Source of the DNA: Clostridium hydrogenum
GTDB lineage: Bacteria; Bacillota; Clostridia; Clostridiales; Clostridiaceae
Reading direction: 5' to 3'
NCBI RefSeq assembly: GCF_021432385.1
Contig: NZ_JAEACT010000003.1
Location: 496,001 to 560,000, forward strand
DNA length: 64,000 nucleotides
Shown in pieces: positions 44,670 to 54,597 of the stretch. A program made the translations under genes and the position numbers. How positions within the stretch are numbered: the first letter of the stretch is position 1; each line of letters opens with the position of its first letter. Below the pieces are notes generated by a model that was not told the DNA's origin, searched no databases, and saw only the letters and a list, made by a program, of their open reading frames with translations.

Positions 44670-45521
44670 ATGTTTGGTTATGTTACACCCTTAAAACCTG
44701 AATTAAAAATAAAAGATTATGAAAAATTTAAAGCTTACTACTGCGGTCTATGTGTTTCTTTAAAAAAGAATTACGGTAATATACCTAGGCTTATTTTAAA
44801 CTATGACATGACTTTTCTTGCTGTGCTTCTTGACTCAATAGATGACAAACCTTGCACGCTTAAACAAGGACGCTGCATTGCTCATCCTCTACAGAAAAAA
44901 CATTTTATAGTTGAAAACACAGCTGTTGATTATGCAGCTTTTTGTAATATTTCACTGGTATATTATAAATTACTGGATGATGCTGAGGATGATAAAAACA
45001 CTGCAAGCAAGCTTAAATCAATTTTGCTAAAAACTTATTTTAATAAATTTCCAAAAGAACTTAAAACTAATACAAATTATATAAAAGAAAGCTTATTAAA
45101 GCTTCATAAATTGGAAAATACTAATTCTCGGTTAAGTATAGATGAATTATCTCATCCTTTTTCCGATTTAACTGGATTTATTATTTCTTCCTACACAAAA
45201 AATGAAAATCTTAAAGACATACTTTATAATATAGGTTATAATCTAGGAAAATGGATTTATATTATAGATGCATATGATGATTTAAAGAACGATATGGAAA
45301 AAGGAAAATTTAACGCCATAAATTCTTCTATGAATATAGATAATCTACCTTATGAAGATTTTTCAAAAACTATATCACATAAAATAAGTTTTATACTTAC
45401 CTTATGTGGTAGAAATTGCTTTGATTACTTAAATAATCTTCCTATGAAAACAAATGTAGATATTCTATACAATATACTTCAATATGGCCTACTTGATAAA
45501 ATGAAAAAATTAAATTTATAA
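44670..45521 (+). CDS. DUF5685 family protein
   Basis: This 283-aa soluble helical protein begins MFGYVTPLKPELKIKDYEKF and has a Cys motif YYCGLCVSLKKNYG (C-x2-C near residues 28-31), then further conserved Cys in DKPCTLKQGRCIAHPL. The family resembles isoprenoid-synthase-like helical bundles in its Asp-rich stretch (DDAEDDKN) but has no assigned activity. It starts with no gap after the CYTH gene and is followed by a J-domain protein. Confidence 0.82.
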   Translation: MFGYVTPLKPELKIKDYEKFKAYYCGLCVSLKKNYGNIPRLILNYDMTFLAVLLDSIDDKPCTLKQGRCIAHPLQKKHFIVENTAVDYAAFCNISLVYYKLLDDAEDDKNTASKLKSILLKTYFNKFPKELKTNTNYIKESLLKLHKLENTNSRLSIDELSHPFSDLTGFIISSYTKNENLKDILYNIGYNLGKWIYIIDAYDDLKNDMEKGKFNAINSSMNIDNLPYEDFSKTISHKISFILTLCGRNCFDYLNNLPMKTNVDILYNILQYGLLDKMKKLNL

Positions 45522-45530
45522 TGCTATTAG

Positions 45531-45629
45531 GGATAAACCGCTTGAAACTTCAAAATTAATTTGTATCAAAATGCCGTCTTCTTGGCATTTTGATGCAAAT
45601 TGATTTTGGTAGTTGAAACGGTTTATCTA
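45531..45629. repeat. 100-bp inverted repeat family X, copy 3
   Basis: GATAAACCGCTTGAAACTTC pairs with GTTGAAACGGTTTATC, and the central hairpin is TTTGTATCAAAATGCC / GGCATTTTGATGCAAA. It lies between the DUF5685 and J-domain genes of one cluster. Confidence 0.85.
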
Positions 45630-45649
45630 TAGTAAAGGAGTGTAAAATT

Positions 45650-46252
45650 ATGAGAAACCCATACGAAGTTCTTGGAGTAAATGAAGGTGCAAGCCAAGAT
45701 GAAATAAAAAAAGCTTATAGGGAACTTGCTAAAAAATATCATCCTGATCAATATGGAGATAATCCTTTAAAAGATTTAGCAGAACAAAAAATGCGTGAAA
45801 TAAACGAAGCCTATGATTATCTCACCAAAAATGCAAATTCAAATACATATTCTAGTTATTCTCAAAGCGATAGTTCAAATTATACTTCTACTGATTATAA
45901 TTCTATAAGAAGTGATTTAAATAGAGGAGACATAAATTCTGCAGAATCTAAATTAAATAGTATAAGAACACGAGATGCTGAATGGTTTTTCTTAATGGGA
46001 AATGTTTGTTTGAAAAAAGGCTGGTATGATAATGCTTATAATTACCTACAAAATGCATGCAACCTAAATCCAACAAATCCTGAGTATAGAAATGCTTTCG
46101 AAAATTTAGCTAGAATGAATAATTCATATAGAAGACCATATAATAACCGTGGTTATAATGATAGAGATGACCTTTGCAATTTATGTATAAGCTTATGGTG
46201 TGCAGAAAATATATGTGACTGCCTTGGCGGCGGAATGGGCGGAGGATGCTAA
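45650..46252 (+). CDS. J-domain (DnaJ-like) protein with Cys/Gly-rich C-terminus
   Basis: This 200-aa protein has an N-terminal J domain (residues 1-65; HPD motif in [10 protein letters not shown]), a short linker rich in Ser/Tyr, a TPR-like part (about 85-155; [20 protein letters not shown]) and a Cys/Gly tail ([20 protein letters not shown]). J domains stimulate Hsp70 (DnaK) ATPase; the tail may bind metal or membrane. Gene order with CYTH and DUF5685 is also known for other clostridia, so they may work together. Confidence 0.9.
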   Translation: MRNPYEVLGVNEGASQDEIKKAYRELAKKYHPDQYGDNPLKDLAEQKMREINEAYDYLTKNANSNTYSSYSQSDSSNYTSTDYNSIRSDLNRGDINSAESKLNSIRTRDAEWFFLMGNVCLKKGWYDNAYNYLQNACNLNPTNPEYRNAFENLARMNNSYRRPYNNRGYNDRDDLCNLCISLWCAENICDCLGGGMGGGC

Positions 46253-46258
46253 TACTAG

Positions 46259-46466
46259 GACAGAGTACAAATTACAGAGTACAGAGTACAATGAAGGATG
46301 ATTTTCTTCCGCTTGCTACAGAAAATCTTATAACTTATTTTTGATTGCTTACGCAATCGCATCATTACTGTTGTTAGCAAAGCTAACAACAGTTAAGTTT
46401 AAGATTTACCTGACGTAAGGAAAGGTAAATCACCCTTCACTGTACTCTGTACTCCGTACTCTGAAT
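46259..46466 (-). repeat. Multi-hairpin repeat, copy L (GAGTAC arm type, reverse)
   Basis: The arms CAGAGTACAAATTACAGAG and ACTCTGTACTCCGTACTCTG pair. The core in reverse order: GATTTTCTTCCGCTTGCTAC, GATTGCTTACGCAATC, GTTGTTAGCAAAGCTAACAA, GATTTACC..GGTAAATC. It ends 8 bp before the ribosome binding site of the next gene. Confidence 0.9.
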
Positions 46467-46484
46467 AAAAAGGGGGATTTTTTA

Positions 46485-46991
46485 ATGAATACCACCAAAA
46501 ATTTAACTAGAAGCAGCTTTTATACAGCACTTTCAGTTTTATTAATTTATTTATCTTCAATACTTCCAATAAATAAGCTATATATTTTAGCAATTGCTTG
46601 CTGCATTATTCCAATTTCAATTCTGACAACTGGTGTTAAAAATTCAATTTTAGTTTACGCTGCTTCATCAATACTAAGCTTTCTATTGTTAGGGATAAGA
46701 ATTAATGTATTTTCATACATAATTCTATTTGGAACTTACGGCTTTGTAAAATTATATATTGAAAAACTTAGGAAGTTATATTTAGAAATTTTTTTAAAAC
46801 TTCTTTTTTATAATGCCGCAATTTTTATAATATTTTTAATATACAAAACCTTATTCTTTAATACAAGTAATATTAAATTACCACTTTACATTATTATACT
46901 AATTTCAGAGCCAATATTTCTTTTATGCGATTATGTTATAACTTTGTTTATTTCATATATCGATAGACGTTTTATTAAAAATTTAAAATAA
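46485..46991 (+). CDS. Multi-span membrane protein of unknown function
   Basis: This 168-aa protein follows AAAGGGGGATTTTTTA. It has about five membrane helices (from residue 14 on) with a charged loop IEKLRKLYLE in the middle. I do not recognise a family with certainty; the pattern MNTTKNLTRSSFYTALSVLL is like that of ECF-type or DUF2232-like membrane components. Standing after the J-domain gene, it ends just before the tRNA-Gln promoter. Confidence 0.7.
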   Translation: MNTTKNLTRSSFYTALSVLLIYLSSILPINKLYILAIACCIIPISILTTGVKNSILVYAASSILSFLLLGIRINVFSYIILFGTYGFVKLYIEKLRKLYLEIFLKLLFYNAAIFIIFLIYKTLFFNTSNIKLPLYIIILISEPIFLLCDYVITLFISYIDRRFIKNLK

Positions 46992-46996
46992 ATATA

Positions 46997-47024
46997 TTGA
47001 CACAATAAAAAAAAATGGTATAAT
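46997..47024 (+). promoter_or_regulatory. Promoter of tRNA-Gln
   Basis: TTGACA (46997-47002) and TATAAT (47019-47024) with a 16-bp A-rich spacer, 35 bp before the tRNA. Confidence 0.85.
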
Positions 47025-47058
47025 AATATTTGTTGTTGCTAGTCAATGACAAGCTTAA

Positions 47059-47135
47059 TGCCCTATAGCCAAATTGGTAAGGCACCTGACTCTGGATCAG
47101 GCATTCTGTAGGTTCGAGTCCTGCTAGGGCAGCCA
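47059..47135 (+). tRNA. tRNA-Gln (anticodon CTG)
   Basis: This is a 77-nt tRNA with encoded CCA. The acceptor pairs TGCCCTA with TAGGGCA; the anticodon arm reads CCTGA-CTCTGGA-TCAGG, so the anticodon is CTG (codon CAG). The T arm is GTAGGTTCGAGTCCTGC. Confidence 0.95.
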
Positions 47136-47167
47136 AAAAGTTTCAAGTTTATCTTGAAACTTTTTTT
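47136..47167 (+). terminator. Terminator of tRNA-Gln
   Basis: AAAGTTTCAAG and CTTGAAACTTT form a stem followed by TTTT, right after the tRNA CCA. Confidence 0.85.
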
Positions 47168-47175
47168 AAATTATC

Positions 47176-47204
47176 TTGACAATATGCAATGTGTAATTTA
47201 TAAT
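47176..47204 (+). promoter_or_regulatory. Promoter of the leuS leader
   Basis: TTGACA (47176-47181) and TATAAT (47199-47204), spacer 17 bp, just downstream of the tRNA-Gln terminator. Confidence 0.85.
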
Positions 47205-47211
47205 TACTAGA

Positions 47212-47442
47212 TACTACAATAAAATATTTTACAGCATAGAACAAGAGTAGTAATATGCAATCATTTTTAGAGAGCTGTTGCGTGGTGAAAAACAGTAATG
47301 ATAAATATGAACTTGCTTGGGAGCTTATTTGTTAAAAGCAAATACGGGATAACCGTTAAATTTTTAAGTGAGGTATTTTCCTAATTTGAGTGGTACCGCG
47401 GAAGTTAAGCTTTCGTCTCATAATGAGATGAAGGCTTTTTTG
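47212..47442 (+). promoter_or_regulatory. T-box leader, leucine-specific, controlling leuS
   Basis: The leader has a Stem I start (AGAGAGCTGTTGCGTGGTG), a specifier loop with CTT (Leu; 47312-47314) in GAACTTGCTTGGGAG, stem III (ACGGGATAACCGT), the T-box GAGTGGTACCGCGG at 47388-47401 and a terminator hairpin (AGCTTTCGTCTCAT / ATGAGATGAAGGCT, then T-run, 47408-47441). Uncharged tRNA-Leu should permit read-through into leuS. Confidence 0.93.
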
Positions 47443-47485
47443 TATTATATAAAGTTCAAATATATTTATGGAGGTCAAAACTAAA

Positions 47486-49924
47486 ATGAGTAATTACAGT
47501 ACAAAAATCGATGAAAAATGGCAAAAAAAATGGGAAGAAACTAACCTTTATAAGTTTGATAAAAACAATGAGGGTGAAAAATTATACGTACTTGAAATGT
47601 TCTCCTACCCTTCTGGAGCAAAACTCCATGCTGGACACTGGTTTAATTATGGTCCTGTTGATTCTTGGGCAAGATTTAAGAGAATGAGAGGATATAATGT
47701 ATTCCAACCAATGGGTTTCGACGCTTTTGGTCTTCCTGCTGAAAACTATGCTATAAAGACTGGAATCCATCCAAAAGATTCAACTTTAAAAAACATTGAC
47801 ACTATGGAAAAACAACTTAAGGCAATGGGAGCTATGTTTAACTGGGATAACGAGGTAGTTACTTGCATGCCTGATTACTACAAATGGACTCAATGGCTAT
47901 TCCTTAAACTTTATGAAAAAGGTTTAGCTTATAGAAAAAAAGCTCCTGTAAATTGGTGCCCTAGCTGTAATACAGTTCTTGCAAATGAGCAAGTTGTTGA
48001 TGGCTGCTGTGAAAGATGCAATTCTGAAGTTATAAAAAAAGACTTAACTCAATGGTTCTTTAAAATTACAGATTATGCTGATGAATTGTTAGAGAAACTT
48101 GATGATCTTGATTGGCCAGCAAAAACAAAAGCTATGCAAAAGCATTGGATAGGAAAATCCAAAGGTGCTGAAGTTACTTTTGAAGTGTGTGACAGCGATG
48201 TAACCTTTGATGTATTTACTACAAGAGTTGATACTTTATTTGGAGTAACTTATGTAGTTCTTGCCCCAGAAAGTCCTCTTGCAGAAGAATTAACAAAATC
48301 TGAGTTCAAAGAAGCTGTAGAAGAATATAAACTTCAATCACAAAAACAATCTGAAATAGAAAGACAATCAATTACAAGGGAAAAAACAGGCGTATTTACT
48401 GGGTCTTATGCAATAAACCCTGTTAACGGTAAAAAAGTTCCAATTTGGATTGCCGATTATGTAATATACAGCTATGGTACTGGTGCTGTTATGGCTGTTC
48501 CTGCTCATGATGATAGAGATTTCGCATTTGCTACTAAATATGAACTTCCTATAATAAGAGTTATTGAAGGCGGAGAAAATCTTCCTTATACTGAGTATGG
48601 AAAACTTGTAAACAGTGAAGATTTTAATGGATTAAGTGGAAAGGAAGCTAAAGAAGCTATAGTTGCTAAGCTTGAAAAAGAAAAACTAGGCAAATGGAAA
48701 GTAAACTTTAGACTTCGTGATTGGCTTGTATCAAGACAAAGATATTGGGGTGCTCCTATTCCTGTTGTTTACTGTGAACATTGTGGAATAGTTCCAGTGC
48801 CTGAAGACCAGCTTCCTGTTGAACTTCCTTATGACGTTGAATTTGCACCAGATGGAAAATCACCACTAGCAAAATCAGAAGCTTTCATGAACACTACATG
48901 CCCAAAATGCGGTGGTCATGCAACAAGAGAGGCAGATACTCTCGATACCTTTGTATGTTCATCTTGGTACTATTTAAGATATCCTGATAACAAAAACAGT
49001 GAAAAGGCATTTGATAAAGCTTTAATAAATGAAATGCTTCCAGTAGATAAATATGTAGGTGGACCAGAACATGCTTGCATGCATCTTTTATATGCTAGAT
49101 TTATGACAAAAGCTTTAAGAGATATGGGTTATTTAAACTTTGATGAACCATTCCTATCATTAAGACACCAAGGCTTAATTCTTGGTCCAGATGGTTTAAA
49201 AATGAGTAAATCAAAGGGAAATACAATTTCTCCAGATGATTATATATCTGAGTATGGAGCAGATGTATTTAGAATGTATCTAATGTTTGGTTTTGATTAT
49301 ACAGAAGGCGGAGCTTGGAGCGATGATGGAATAAAATCAATATCAAAATTTGTTGATAGAGTTGAAAGAGTTTTAGCTTCCTGCAATGATGAAATCAAAA
49401 ACTCAAGCAATTCAAAAACAGAAATGAGTGCTTCAGAAAAAGAACTTAATTTTGTAAGGCATCATTCTATAAAAGCTGTAACCGAAGACATGGAGAAATT
49501 CCAATTTAACACTTGTATTGCTAGAATAATGGAATTTACAAATGCATTATCAAAATATTTAAATGAAAGCAACAAAAATTCTACTTTCTTAAAAGAAGTT
49601 GTTGTTGACTTTATAAAATTACTTGCACCTTTTGCTCCTCACTTTAGTGAAGAAGAGTGGAATGCTATAGGTATGAATTATTCTGTATTTAATGAAGGAT
49701 GGCCTAAATTTGATGCAGCTGCATTAGTTAAAGACGAAGTTGAAATAGCTGTTCAGCTAAATGGTAAAATTAAAACAAGAATAATGATACCAAGTAATTT
49801 ATCACAAGAAGAAATCCAAAATGCAGCCTTAAATGACGAAAATGTGAAAACTGCTATTGCTGATAAAACAGTTGTTAAAGTCATTGTTATAAAGGGCAGA
49901 CTAGTAAACGTAGTAGTTAAATAA
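47486..49924 (+). CDS. leuS: Leucyl-tRNA synthetase
   Basis: I choose ATG 47486 ([12 protein letters not shown]); the ATG at 47468 is part of the ribosome binding site GGAGG. The 812-aa class I synthetase has the HIGH-like motif HAGHW in [13 protein letters not shown], a zinc-like region ([20 protein letters not shown]), the CP1 editing domain (about residues 220-400; [14 protein letters not shown]) and KMSKS (LKMSKSKGN). It charges tRNA-Leu and clears misactivated amino acids. The T-box leader upstream matches its product. Confidence 0.97.
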   Translation: MSNYSTKIDEKWQKKWEETNLYKFDKNNEGEKLYVLEMFSYPSGAKLHAGHWFNYGPVDSWARFKRMRGYNVFQPMGFDAFGLPAENYAIKTGIHPKDSTLKNIDTMEKQLKAMGAMFNWDNEVVTCMPDYYKWTQWLFLKLYEKGLAYRKKAPVNWCPSCNTVLANEQVVDGCCERCNSEVIKKDLTQWFFKITDYADELLEKLDDLDWPAKTKAMQKHWIGKSKGAEVTFEVCDSDVTFDVFTTRVDTLFGVTYVVLAPESPLAEELTKSEFKEAVEEYKLQSQKQSEIERQSITREKTGVFTGSYAINPVNGKKVPIWIADYVIYSYGTGAVMAVPAHDDRDFAFATKYELPIIRVIEGGENLPYTEYGKLVNSEDFNGLSGKEAKEAIVAKLEKEKLGKWKVNFRLRDWLVSRQRYWGAPIPVVYCEHCGIVPVPEDQLPVELPYDVEFAPDGKSPLAKSEAFMNTTCPKCGGHATREADTLDTFVCSSWYYLRYPDNKNSEKAFDKALINEMLPVDKYVGGPEHACMHLLYARFMTKALRDMGYLNFDEPFLSLRHQGLILGPDGLKMSKSKGNTISPDDYISEYGADVFRMYLMFGFDYTEGGAWSDDGIKSISKFVDRVERVLASCNDEIKNSSNSKTEMSASEKELNFVRHHSIKAVTEDMEKFQFNTCIARIMEFTNALSKYLNESNKNSTFLKEVVVDFIKLLAPFAPHFSEEEWNAIGMNYSVFNEGWPKFDAAALVKDEVEIAVQLNGKIKTRIMIPSNLSQEEIQNAALNDENVKTAIADKTVVKVIVIKGRLVNVVVK

Positions 49925-49961
49925 TTATAATGTTTTAAATAAAATTTTATAAATCTTAGGT

Positions 49962-50026
49962 AAAAACTTTAAAGACCATTGATGTTTCAATAACTTGCTG
50001 AAACATCAATGGTCTTTAAAGTTTTT
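49962..50026. terminator. Bidirectional terminator, 28-bp perfect stem
   Basis: AAAAACTTTAAAGACCATTG (then ATGTTTCA) pairs fully with its complement around a small loop, giving A- and T-runs on both sides. It lies between convergent leuS and gerC. Confidence 0.9.
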
Positions 50027-50063
50027 CATTTAATATTTTGTGATACTCTTACCCATCATTATT

Positions 50064-51176
50064 TTAATTAAACGTTCCTGATTTTCCTCCGCCTTCAATT
50101 ATAACATTTGGTTCAATATGTAGTTCGGAGCTTTTTATTAAATTAGGTTTACGAACTTTATACTTGTTTTCATAATCATCTTCTATATTAAATATGTCTA
50201 TCCCCTTTTTCTTATACTTGTCAAATATTTTTTTTGAATTATTAATAAGATTTTTTTCTGCATTTTCTTGTATTTTTTCTATAGTTTTTTCATCAAGATT
50301 TATATAATTTTGACTTTCAGCTATACTTGTTTTAACATCCATTTTTTTGTTTACTTCAACTTTATTTTTATAAGGTACAACATCCGTTTTAGTTTTGCTT
50401 TTTAATATATCAAGTGAAATAAAAGCATTTTTAGATGTTGGATCTAAAACCTCCATTGAACCAGCCTGCACCTTTCCAATCATAAAATTATAAGCTTGAG
50501 TTTCTGATTTATCAATATTGTCAACCATTTTATCGTTTTTAAACACCGCGCCGCCATTAAGTTCAATTGAATTTTTATTTTTAGTTTTATCAACAGTTAT
50601 TGCAGTCATTACATTAACTCTATCTGGCTCTGTTCTAGTATTTAAAAAATCCCTATATTGAAGCCTTATTGCTCTTGATGCCTGCCCTTCATTGTTCATT
50701 AAATCATTTAACAAAAACCCAACATAATCCTCTTCTTTAAAACCACCTTGAAGCAAATCTTGTATGTTACCTAAATAAACTGCAACATATGGTTTTAAAT
50801 AAAATTCATGATTTCTTCTCTCAATATCTATAAATTCCTTTACACCCGCTCTAGCAGCTTTTTCTGAAAATATGATAGCTTTGTTTTGAGTATAATTTAT
50901 CTTATAGCTAGATCTCAAATTTATATCTTTTATAGCTTCAAATGCTGTTTTACCATTACCTTTAAAAATCAATCTTTGTGCCTTCTCAGTTCCTTTTGAA
51001 ATGGTTCTTTGAGACATAAAAGCTTCCAAATACACATCAATACTATTATCAGGCTCAATATCATAAACTATTGCGGTTACAAACAATATCTTATCTAAAT
51101 CAGCATAATTAAAGCAACCTGTAAATGTAGCCATATAAATTAGCATTAAAAATATTGCTGCAATTTTTTTTTTCAT
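50064..51176 (-). CDS. gerC: Ger(x)C family spore germination lipoprotein
   Basis: This 370-aa protein is the C subunit of a GerA-type germinant receptor. It has a lipoprotein signal (lipobox FTGC near residues 18-21) and a mature domain with the typical start FNYADLDKILFVTAIVYDIE. Domains 1-3 of the family follow, ending with a helical domain (EKTIEKIQENAEKNLINNSK, then GIDIFNIED). It anchors to the outer face of the inner spore membrane. The start overlaps the gerA stop by 4 bp. Confidence 0.93.
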   Translation of the reverse strand: MKKKIAAIFLMLIYMATFTGCFNYADLDKILFVTAIVYDIEPDNSIDVYLEAFMSQRTISKGTEKAQRLIFKGNGKTAFEAIKDINLRSSYKINYTQNKAIIFSEKAARAGVKEFIDIERRNHEFYLKPYVAVYLGNIQDLLQGGFKEEDYVGFLLNDLMNNEGQASRAIRLQYRDFLNTRTEPDRVNVMTAITVDKTKNKNSIELNGGAVFKNDKMVDNIDKSETQAYNFMIGKVQAGSMEVLDPTSKNAFISLDILKSKTKTDVVPYKNKVEVNKKMDVKTSIAESQNYINLDEKTIEKIQENAEKNLINNSKKIFDKYKKKGIDIFNIEDDYENKYKVRKPNLIKSSELHIEPNVIIEGGGKSGTFN

Positions 51177-52585
51177 TTTCCGTCACCACCCTTTAAACTG
51201 TCACCATATATATTATCAAGATCCCCCCTTAAAATTTCATCATTGCTTTTAACTCTTCTAGGTGTTCCAATTGGGAAAATATAAGGATAGTCTATTGATT
51301 TTAATGATCCAAGATGTGCAATAAGCACACAAACCCCAATATAAAAACCAGGTAAACCGCAAAATGCAGCAAATAAAACCATTATTGGTGACCAAATTGC
51401 AATAGCCCCATATAACTTAGGAACTAAAAATGATGATATAGAACTAAGTGCAACAATTATTATTGTAATTTCAGAAGCTAATCCGGCACCAACTGCTGAT
51501 TCTCCTAAAATTAATCCTCCTATTATGCCTATCGCCTGACCAACTGGCTGTGGAAGTCTTATTCCAGCTTCCCTCAAAACTTGAAAGGAAAACATCATAA
51601 TATAAAGTTCTATTACAGTTGGGAAAGGGATTCCAGCTCTTGACAGCGAAAGTCTAAAAATAAACGTAGATGGGATTACAGCAAAATTATATGTTGTTAT
51701 AGCTATATATAAAGCCGGTGCAAACATTGCTATAAAAAAAGCTATCCATCTTACAATTCTTGAAAAATTAACAAAATATTTATTTAAATAATAATCATCT
51801 GCAGCTTGAAAATTTTCATAAAAAAAATATGGAGCTGTAACTACAAATGGTGTTCCATCAACTATTACACCTACTTTTCCACTCAAAATCTCATTTGCAA
51901 CTACATCTGCTTTTTCACTATATCCAACAGTATCAAATACAGTTTTCTTATTTTTCAGCTTATCTTCTATATAATTGCTCTCAAGTAAGTATTCAACATT
52001 GATTTGTTTTACTTTACTTTTTACAATATTAACAAGCCTTTCTGGTGCAATTCCCTTCAAATATGCTACAACAACTACAGTTTGTGATTTTTCACCTAAA
52101 TAAACACTTTCAAATTTCAAATTTTCATTTTTTATTTTTCTACGTATAAGAGATATATTATCTACAAAGGCCTCAGTAAATCCTTCCCTTGGTCCCTTAA
52201 TTACGCCTTCAGTTATTGGTATACCTACAGATCTTCTTACAAATCCTTTTGCTTCACAAAACATCATTTTCTCAAAAAAATCTGCTACTATTACCACATC
52301 TCCAGATAGTATATGAAGTGCAGCATCTGTCCTATCCTTAACATCGCCTATAGAAAATGCAAAAAGTGAATTGTTTTTTAAATCAGATATTCCTTTAATA
52401 TGATTTTTATTTAAAAGTATAGGTGCAACTATATATTCACTTATAAATTTCGAATCACATAAATTATCGATAAAAATCATATTTATTGTTCCATTTTCAC
52501 ATTCTACAACTCTATACTTTACATCTACATTTCCTTTAAACTTTTCTTTTATAAAATTTAAATTTTCTTCATTCATATCGACCAC
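51173..52585 (-). CDS. gerA: GerA family spore germination receptor subunit
   Basis: This 470-aa protein has a soluble N-terminal region of about 240 residues that binds germinant, then five or six membrane helices (VTAPYFFYENFQAADDYYLN before the first; LSRAGIPFPTVIELYIMMFS and GIRLPQPVGQAIGIIGGLIL between them). These are hallmark sequences of GerA/SpoVAF proteins. Together with GerB and GerC it forms the receptor that senses nutrients. The specific germinant is unknown. It is co-transcribed with gerC and divergent from gerB. Confidence 0.95.
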   Translation of the reverse strand: MVDMNEENLNFIKEKFKGNVDVKYRVVECENGTINMIFIDNLCDSKFISEYIVAPILLNKNHIKGISDLKNNSLFAFSIGDVKDRTDAALHILSGDVVIVADFFEKMMFCEAKGFVRRSVGIPITEGVIKGPREGFTEAFVDNISLIRRKIKNENLKFESVYLGEKSQTVVVVAYLKGIAPERLVNIVKSKVKQINVEYLLESNYIEDKLKNKKTVFDTVGYSEKADVVANEILSGKVGVIVDGTPFVVTAPYFFYENFQAADDYYLNKYFVNFSRIVRWIAFFIAMFAPALYIAITTYNFAVIPSTFIFRLSLSRAGIPFPTVIELYIMMFSFQVLREAGIRLPQPVGQAIGIIGGLILGESAVGAGLASEITIIIVALSSISSFLVPKLYGAIAIWSPIMVLFAAFCGLPGFYIGVCVLIAHLGSLKSIDYPYIFPIGTPRRVKSNDEILRGDLDNIYGDSLKGGDGK

Positions 52586-52677
52586 CCAAGATTATTATTT
52601 TCTAAATAATTGAATAATATTCACAGTGTTTGAAAATAATAAGAGCATATATTTTAGCTGAAGGGGAAGTCGCAATT

Positions 52678-53790
52678 ATGAGAAATATTAATAAAAATCA
52701 TTTAATCTTTATAGTTATAGGAACAGCATTGATATCTATGCAAACATATCCTACCTTATTAACTTCAATTGCCGAAAGAGATGCCTGGATAGTTCTCATT
52801 TTTTCATCGATACTACTATTGTTATTTTCATTATTGCCAATAAAAGCTTTTTCATTTTCTGAAGAAACAGATTTAAAAACAATATACTGCTCATCACTTG
52901 GTAAAATTTTAGGAACACTTTTCTTATTTTTATTTTACATAACCCTAGTTTTAACTTTAATTGAAGGTGCCTCAGTAATAACCAATATTTTGCACATAAA
53001 TATACTACTTGAAACACCCCAGTGGTATTTGCTATTGTTTTTTATACTTCCAGCCTTGTATACAGTCTCTAAAGGTGAGAATTCCATATTTGCTATAACC
53101 TTTATAGGTATAACTTTACTTTTAATATCCGATATAGATTTAGCTTTACTTTTATTAAAATATAGAAATATAAAATATATTCTTCCCATATTAAAAAATG
53201 GAATAAATCAAAATTTTATTGTATGCATTTTTAAAGGTTTAGCTTTATATTCAGGATTTGGCATACTATTTCCAATTATGTTTAAAGTAAAATACAAAAA
53301 AAAATTAGCTAAACCTATTGTTATAGGATTAGCTATAGTTATAGCAGTACAATTAATAGCAATTTCAGGACTTGAAATGTGTTTCTCTTCAAAATATTTA
53401 AATAGCATCTATTATCCACGACTTGTACAAAGTCAACTTATCAATTACTTTGACTTTATAGAAAGTGGCGAAATATATACTTTACTACAAATAGTGGGTG
53501 GTTGGTTTATTAAATACATACTGGCCTTCTATTCACTCAATATACTTTCAAAGCAATTAAAAATAACTTATAAATATAATAGCTATATAATCAGCCTAAT
53601 TGTATTTTTAGCTTCATTATTTTTAAGCCAAAAAACCATAATTCTATTTAAAGTTTTGAATTATTACACCTACATTGCCTTTGCAAATTTTATAGTTATT
53701 CCTGCTGTAATATTTTCAGTATATATTTTAAAATCAGAAGTACAAAACAAGAATTCACATAAAAACAAAGAAATAGAGAAGAATATATAG
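52678..53790 (+). CDS. gerB: GerB family endospore germination permease
   Basis: The ATG at 52678 follows GAAGGGGAAG; the longer frame from 52630 has no site. The 370-aa protein has ten membrane helices and belongs to the amino acid/polyamine transporter-like GerB family (GTALISMQTYPTLLTSIAER at the start, SALP-like loop, LVQSQLINYFDFIESGEI in the middle). It is the likely germinant-binding permease. It is transcribed away from gerA-gerC; in most spore formers the three are one operon, so this set is split with a shared 92-bp control region. Confidence 0.92.
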   Translation: MRNINKNHLIFIVIGTALISMQTYPTLLTSIAERDAWIVLIFSSILLLLFSLLPIKAFSFSEETDLKTIYCSSLGKILGTLFLFLFYITLVLTLIEGASVITNILHINILLETPQWYLLLFFILPALYTVSKGENSIFAITFIGITLLLISDIDLALLLLKYRNIKYILPILKNGINQNFIVCIFKGLALYSGFGILFPIMFKVKYKKKLAKPIVIGLAIVIAVQLIAISGLEMCFSSKYLNSIYYPRLVQSQLINYFDFIESGEIYTLLQIVGGWFIKYILAFYSLNILSKQLKITYKYNSYIISLIVFLASLFLSQKTIILFKVLNYYTYIAFANFIVIPAVIFSVYILKSEVQNKNSHKNKEIEKNI

Positions 53791-53808
53791 ATATTCTTCT
53801 CTATTCTT
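53772..53808. terminator. Bidirectional terminator between gerB and the alarmone synthetase gene
   Basis: AATAGAGAAGAATAT pairs with ATATTCTTCTCTATT; the gerB stop codon is inside the stem, and T-runs follow on the plus strand. Confidence 0.8.
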
Positions 53809-54597
53809 TTATTTTTCTTTTCCTAGCAAGTTCTCAGTAACTTCAAACAAGTTGTTTAATTCCAAGACTTCCCCTTTTTCAATAAGCACATTGAGTTTAA
53901 TTCTACATCTTGCTGCATCTGAAATCTGCCCAAGCGATATTAGTGAAGCAATATTATCCAGTATATTTGAAATTAAACTGGACTTTACTTCAAATAACTT
54001 TTGTGCATCCATAATTTCATCCTTAATTTCTAGCATTTGCTCATCAAGCTGAAATGCTGTATCTGCAGCTGCTTGAAGCTTCTTCTTAATATCTTCTGGA
54101 ATATCCTTTTTATACTTATAATTTAATGAATGTTCTATAGTTGCCCAAAAATTCATAGCTAAGGTTCTTATCTGTAATTCAGCAAGTATTTCCTTAGGTC
54201 CCTCTGCCATATTAACAGTATATTTAACTATTACATGATAACTTCTATACCCACTTTTTTTAACATTTTGTACATAATCTTTTTCGTACATTATTTCCAT
54301 ATCTTTTCTGTTTCTTATAATACTAACGACTTTAGTAATATCCGAAACAAATTGACACATAACTCTAATCCCCGCTATATCCTCCATTTGTTCACCAATT
54401 TTATCAATGTGAATATTGCATTTATTTGCCTTTTCCAATATACTTGAAACTTCTTTTACTCTCCCAGTAACGAATTCTATTGGTGAATATTCATTTCTTT
54501 TTCTATACTCTTTTCTTATACTTTTCAATTTAATTTTAATCTCTTCAACCGCTTGTTCATAAGGTATCAGAAATGTTTTCCATTCAACTTTTGCCAT
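53809..54597 (-). CDS. Small alarmone synthetase (RelQ-type GTP pyrophosphokinase)
   Basis: This 262-aa protein has only the (p)ppGpp synthetase domain: EQMEDIAGIRVMCQFVSDIT (about residues 85-104), KKSGYRSYHVIVKYT, and ELQIRTLAMNFWATIEHSLN (about 150-170). The Rel hydrolase and TGS/ACT parts are absent. It makes (p)ppGpp from GTP/GDP and ATP in the cytosol. The C-terminal helices suggest a tetramer as in RelQ/SasB. It is slightly longer than the usual 210-230 aa. Confidence 0.92.
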   Translation of the reverse strand: MAKVEWKTFLIPYEQAVEEIKIKLKSIRKEYRKRNEYSPIEFVTGRVKEVSSILEKANKCNIHIDKIGEQMEDIAGIRVMCQFVSDITKVVSIIRNRKDMEIMYEKDYVQNVKKSGYRSYHVIVKYTVNMAEGPKEILAELQIRTLAMNFWATIEHSLNYKYKKDIPEDIKKKLQAAADTAFQLDEQMLEIKDEIMDAQKLFEVKSSLISNILDNIASLISLGQISDAARCRIKLNVLIEKGEVLELNNLFEVTENLLGKEK

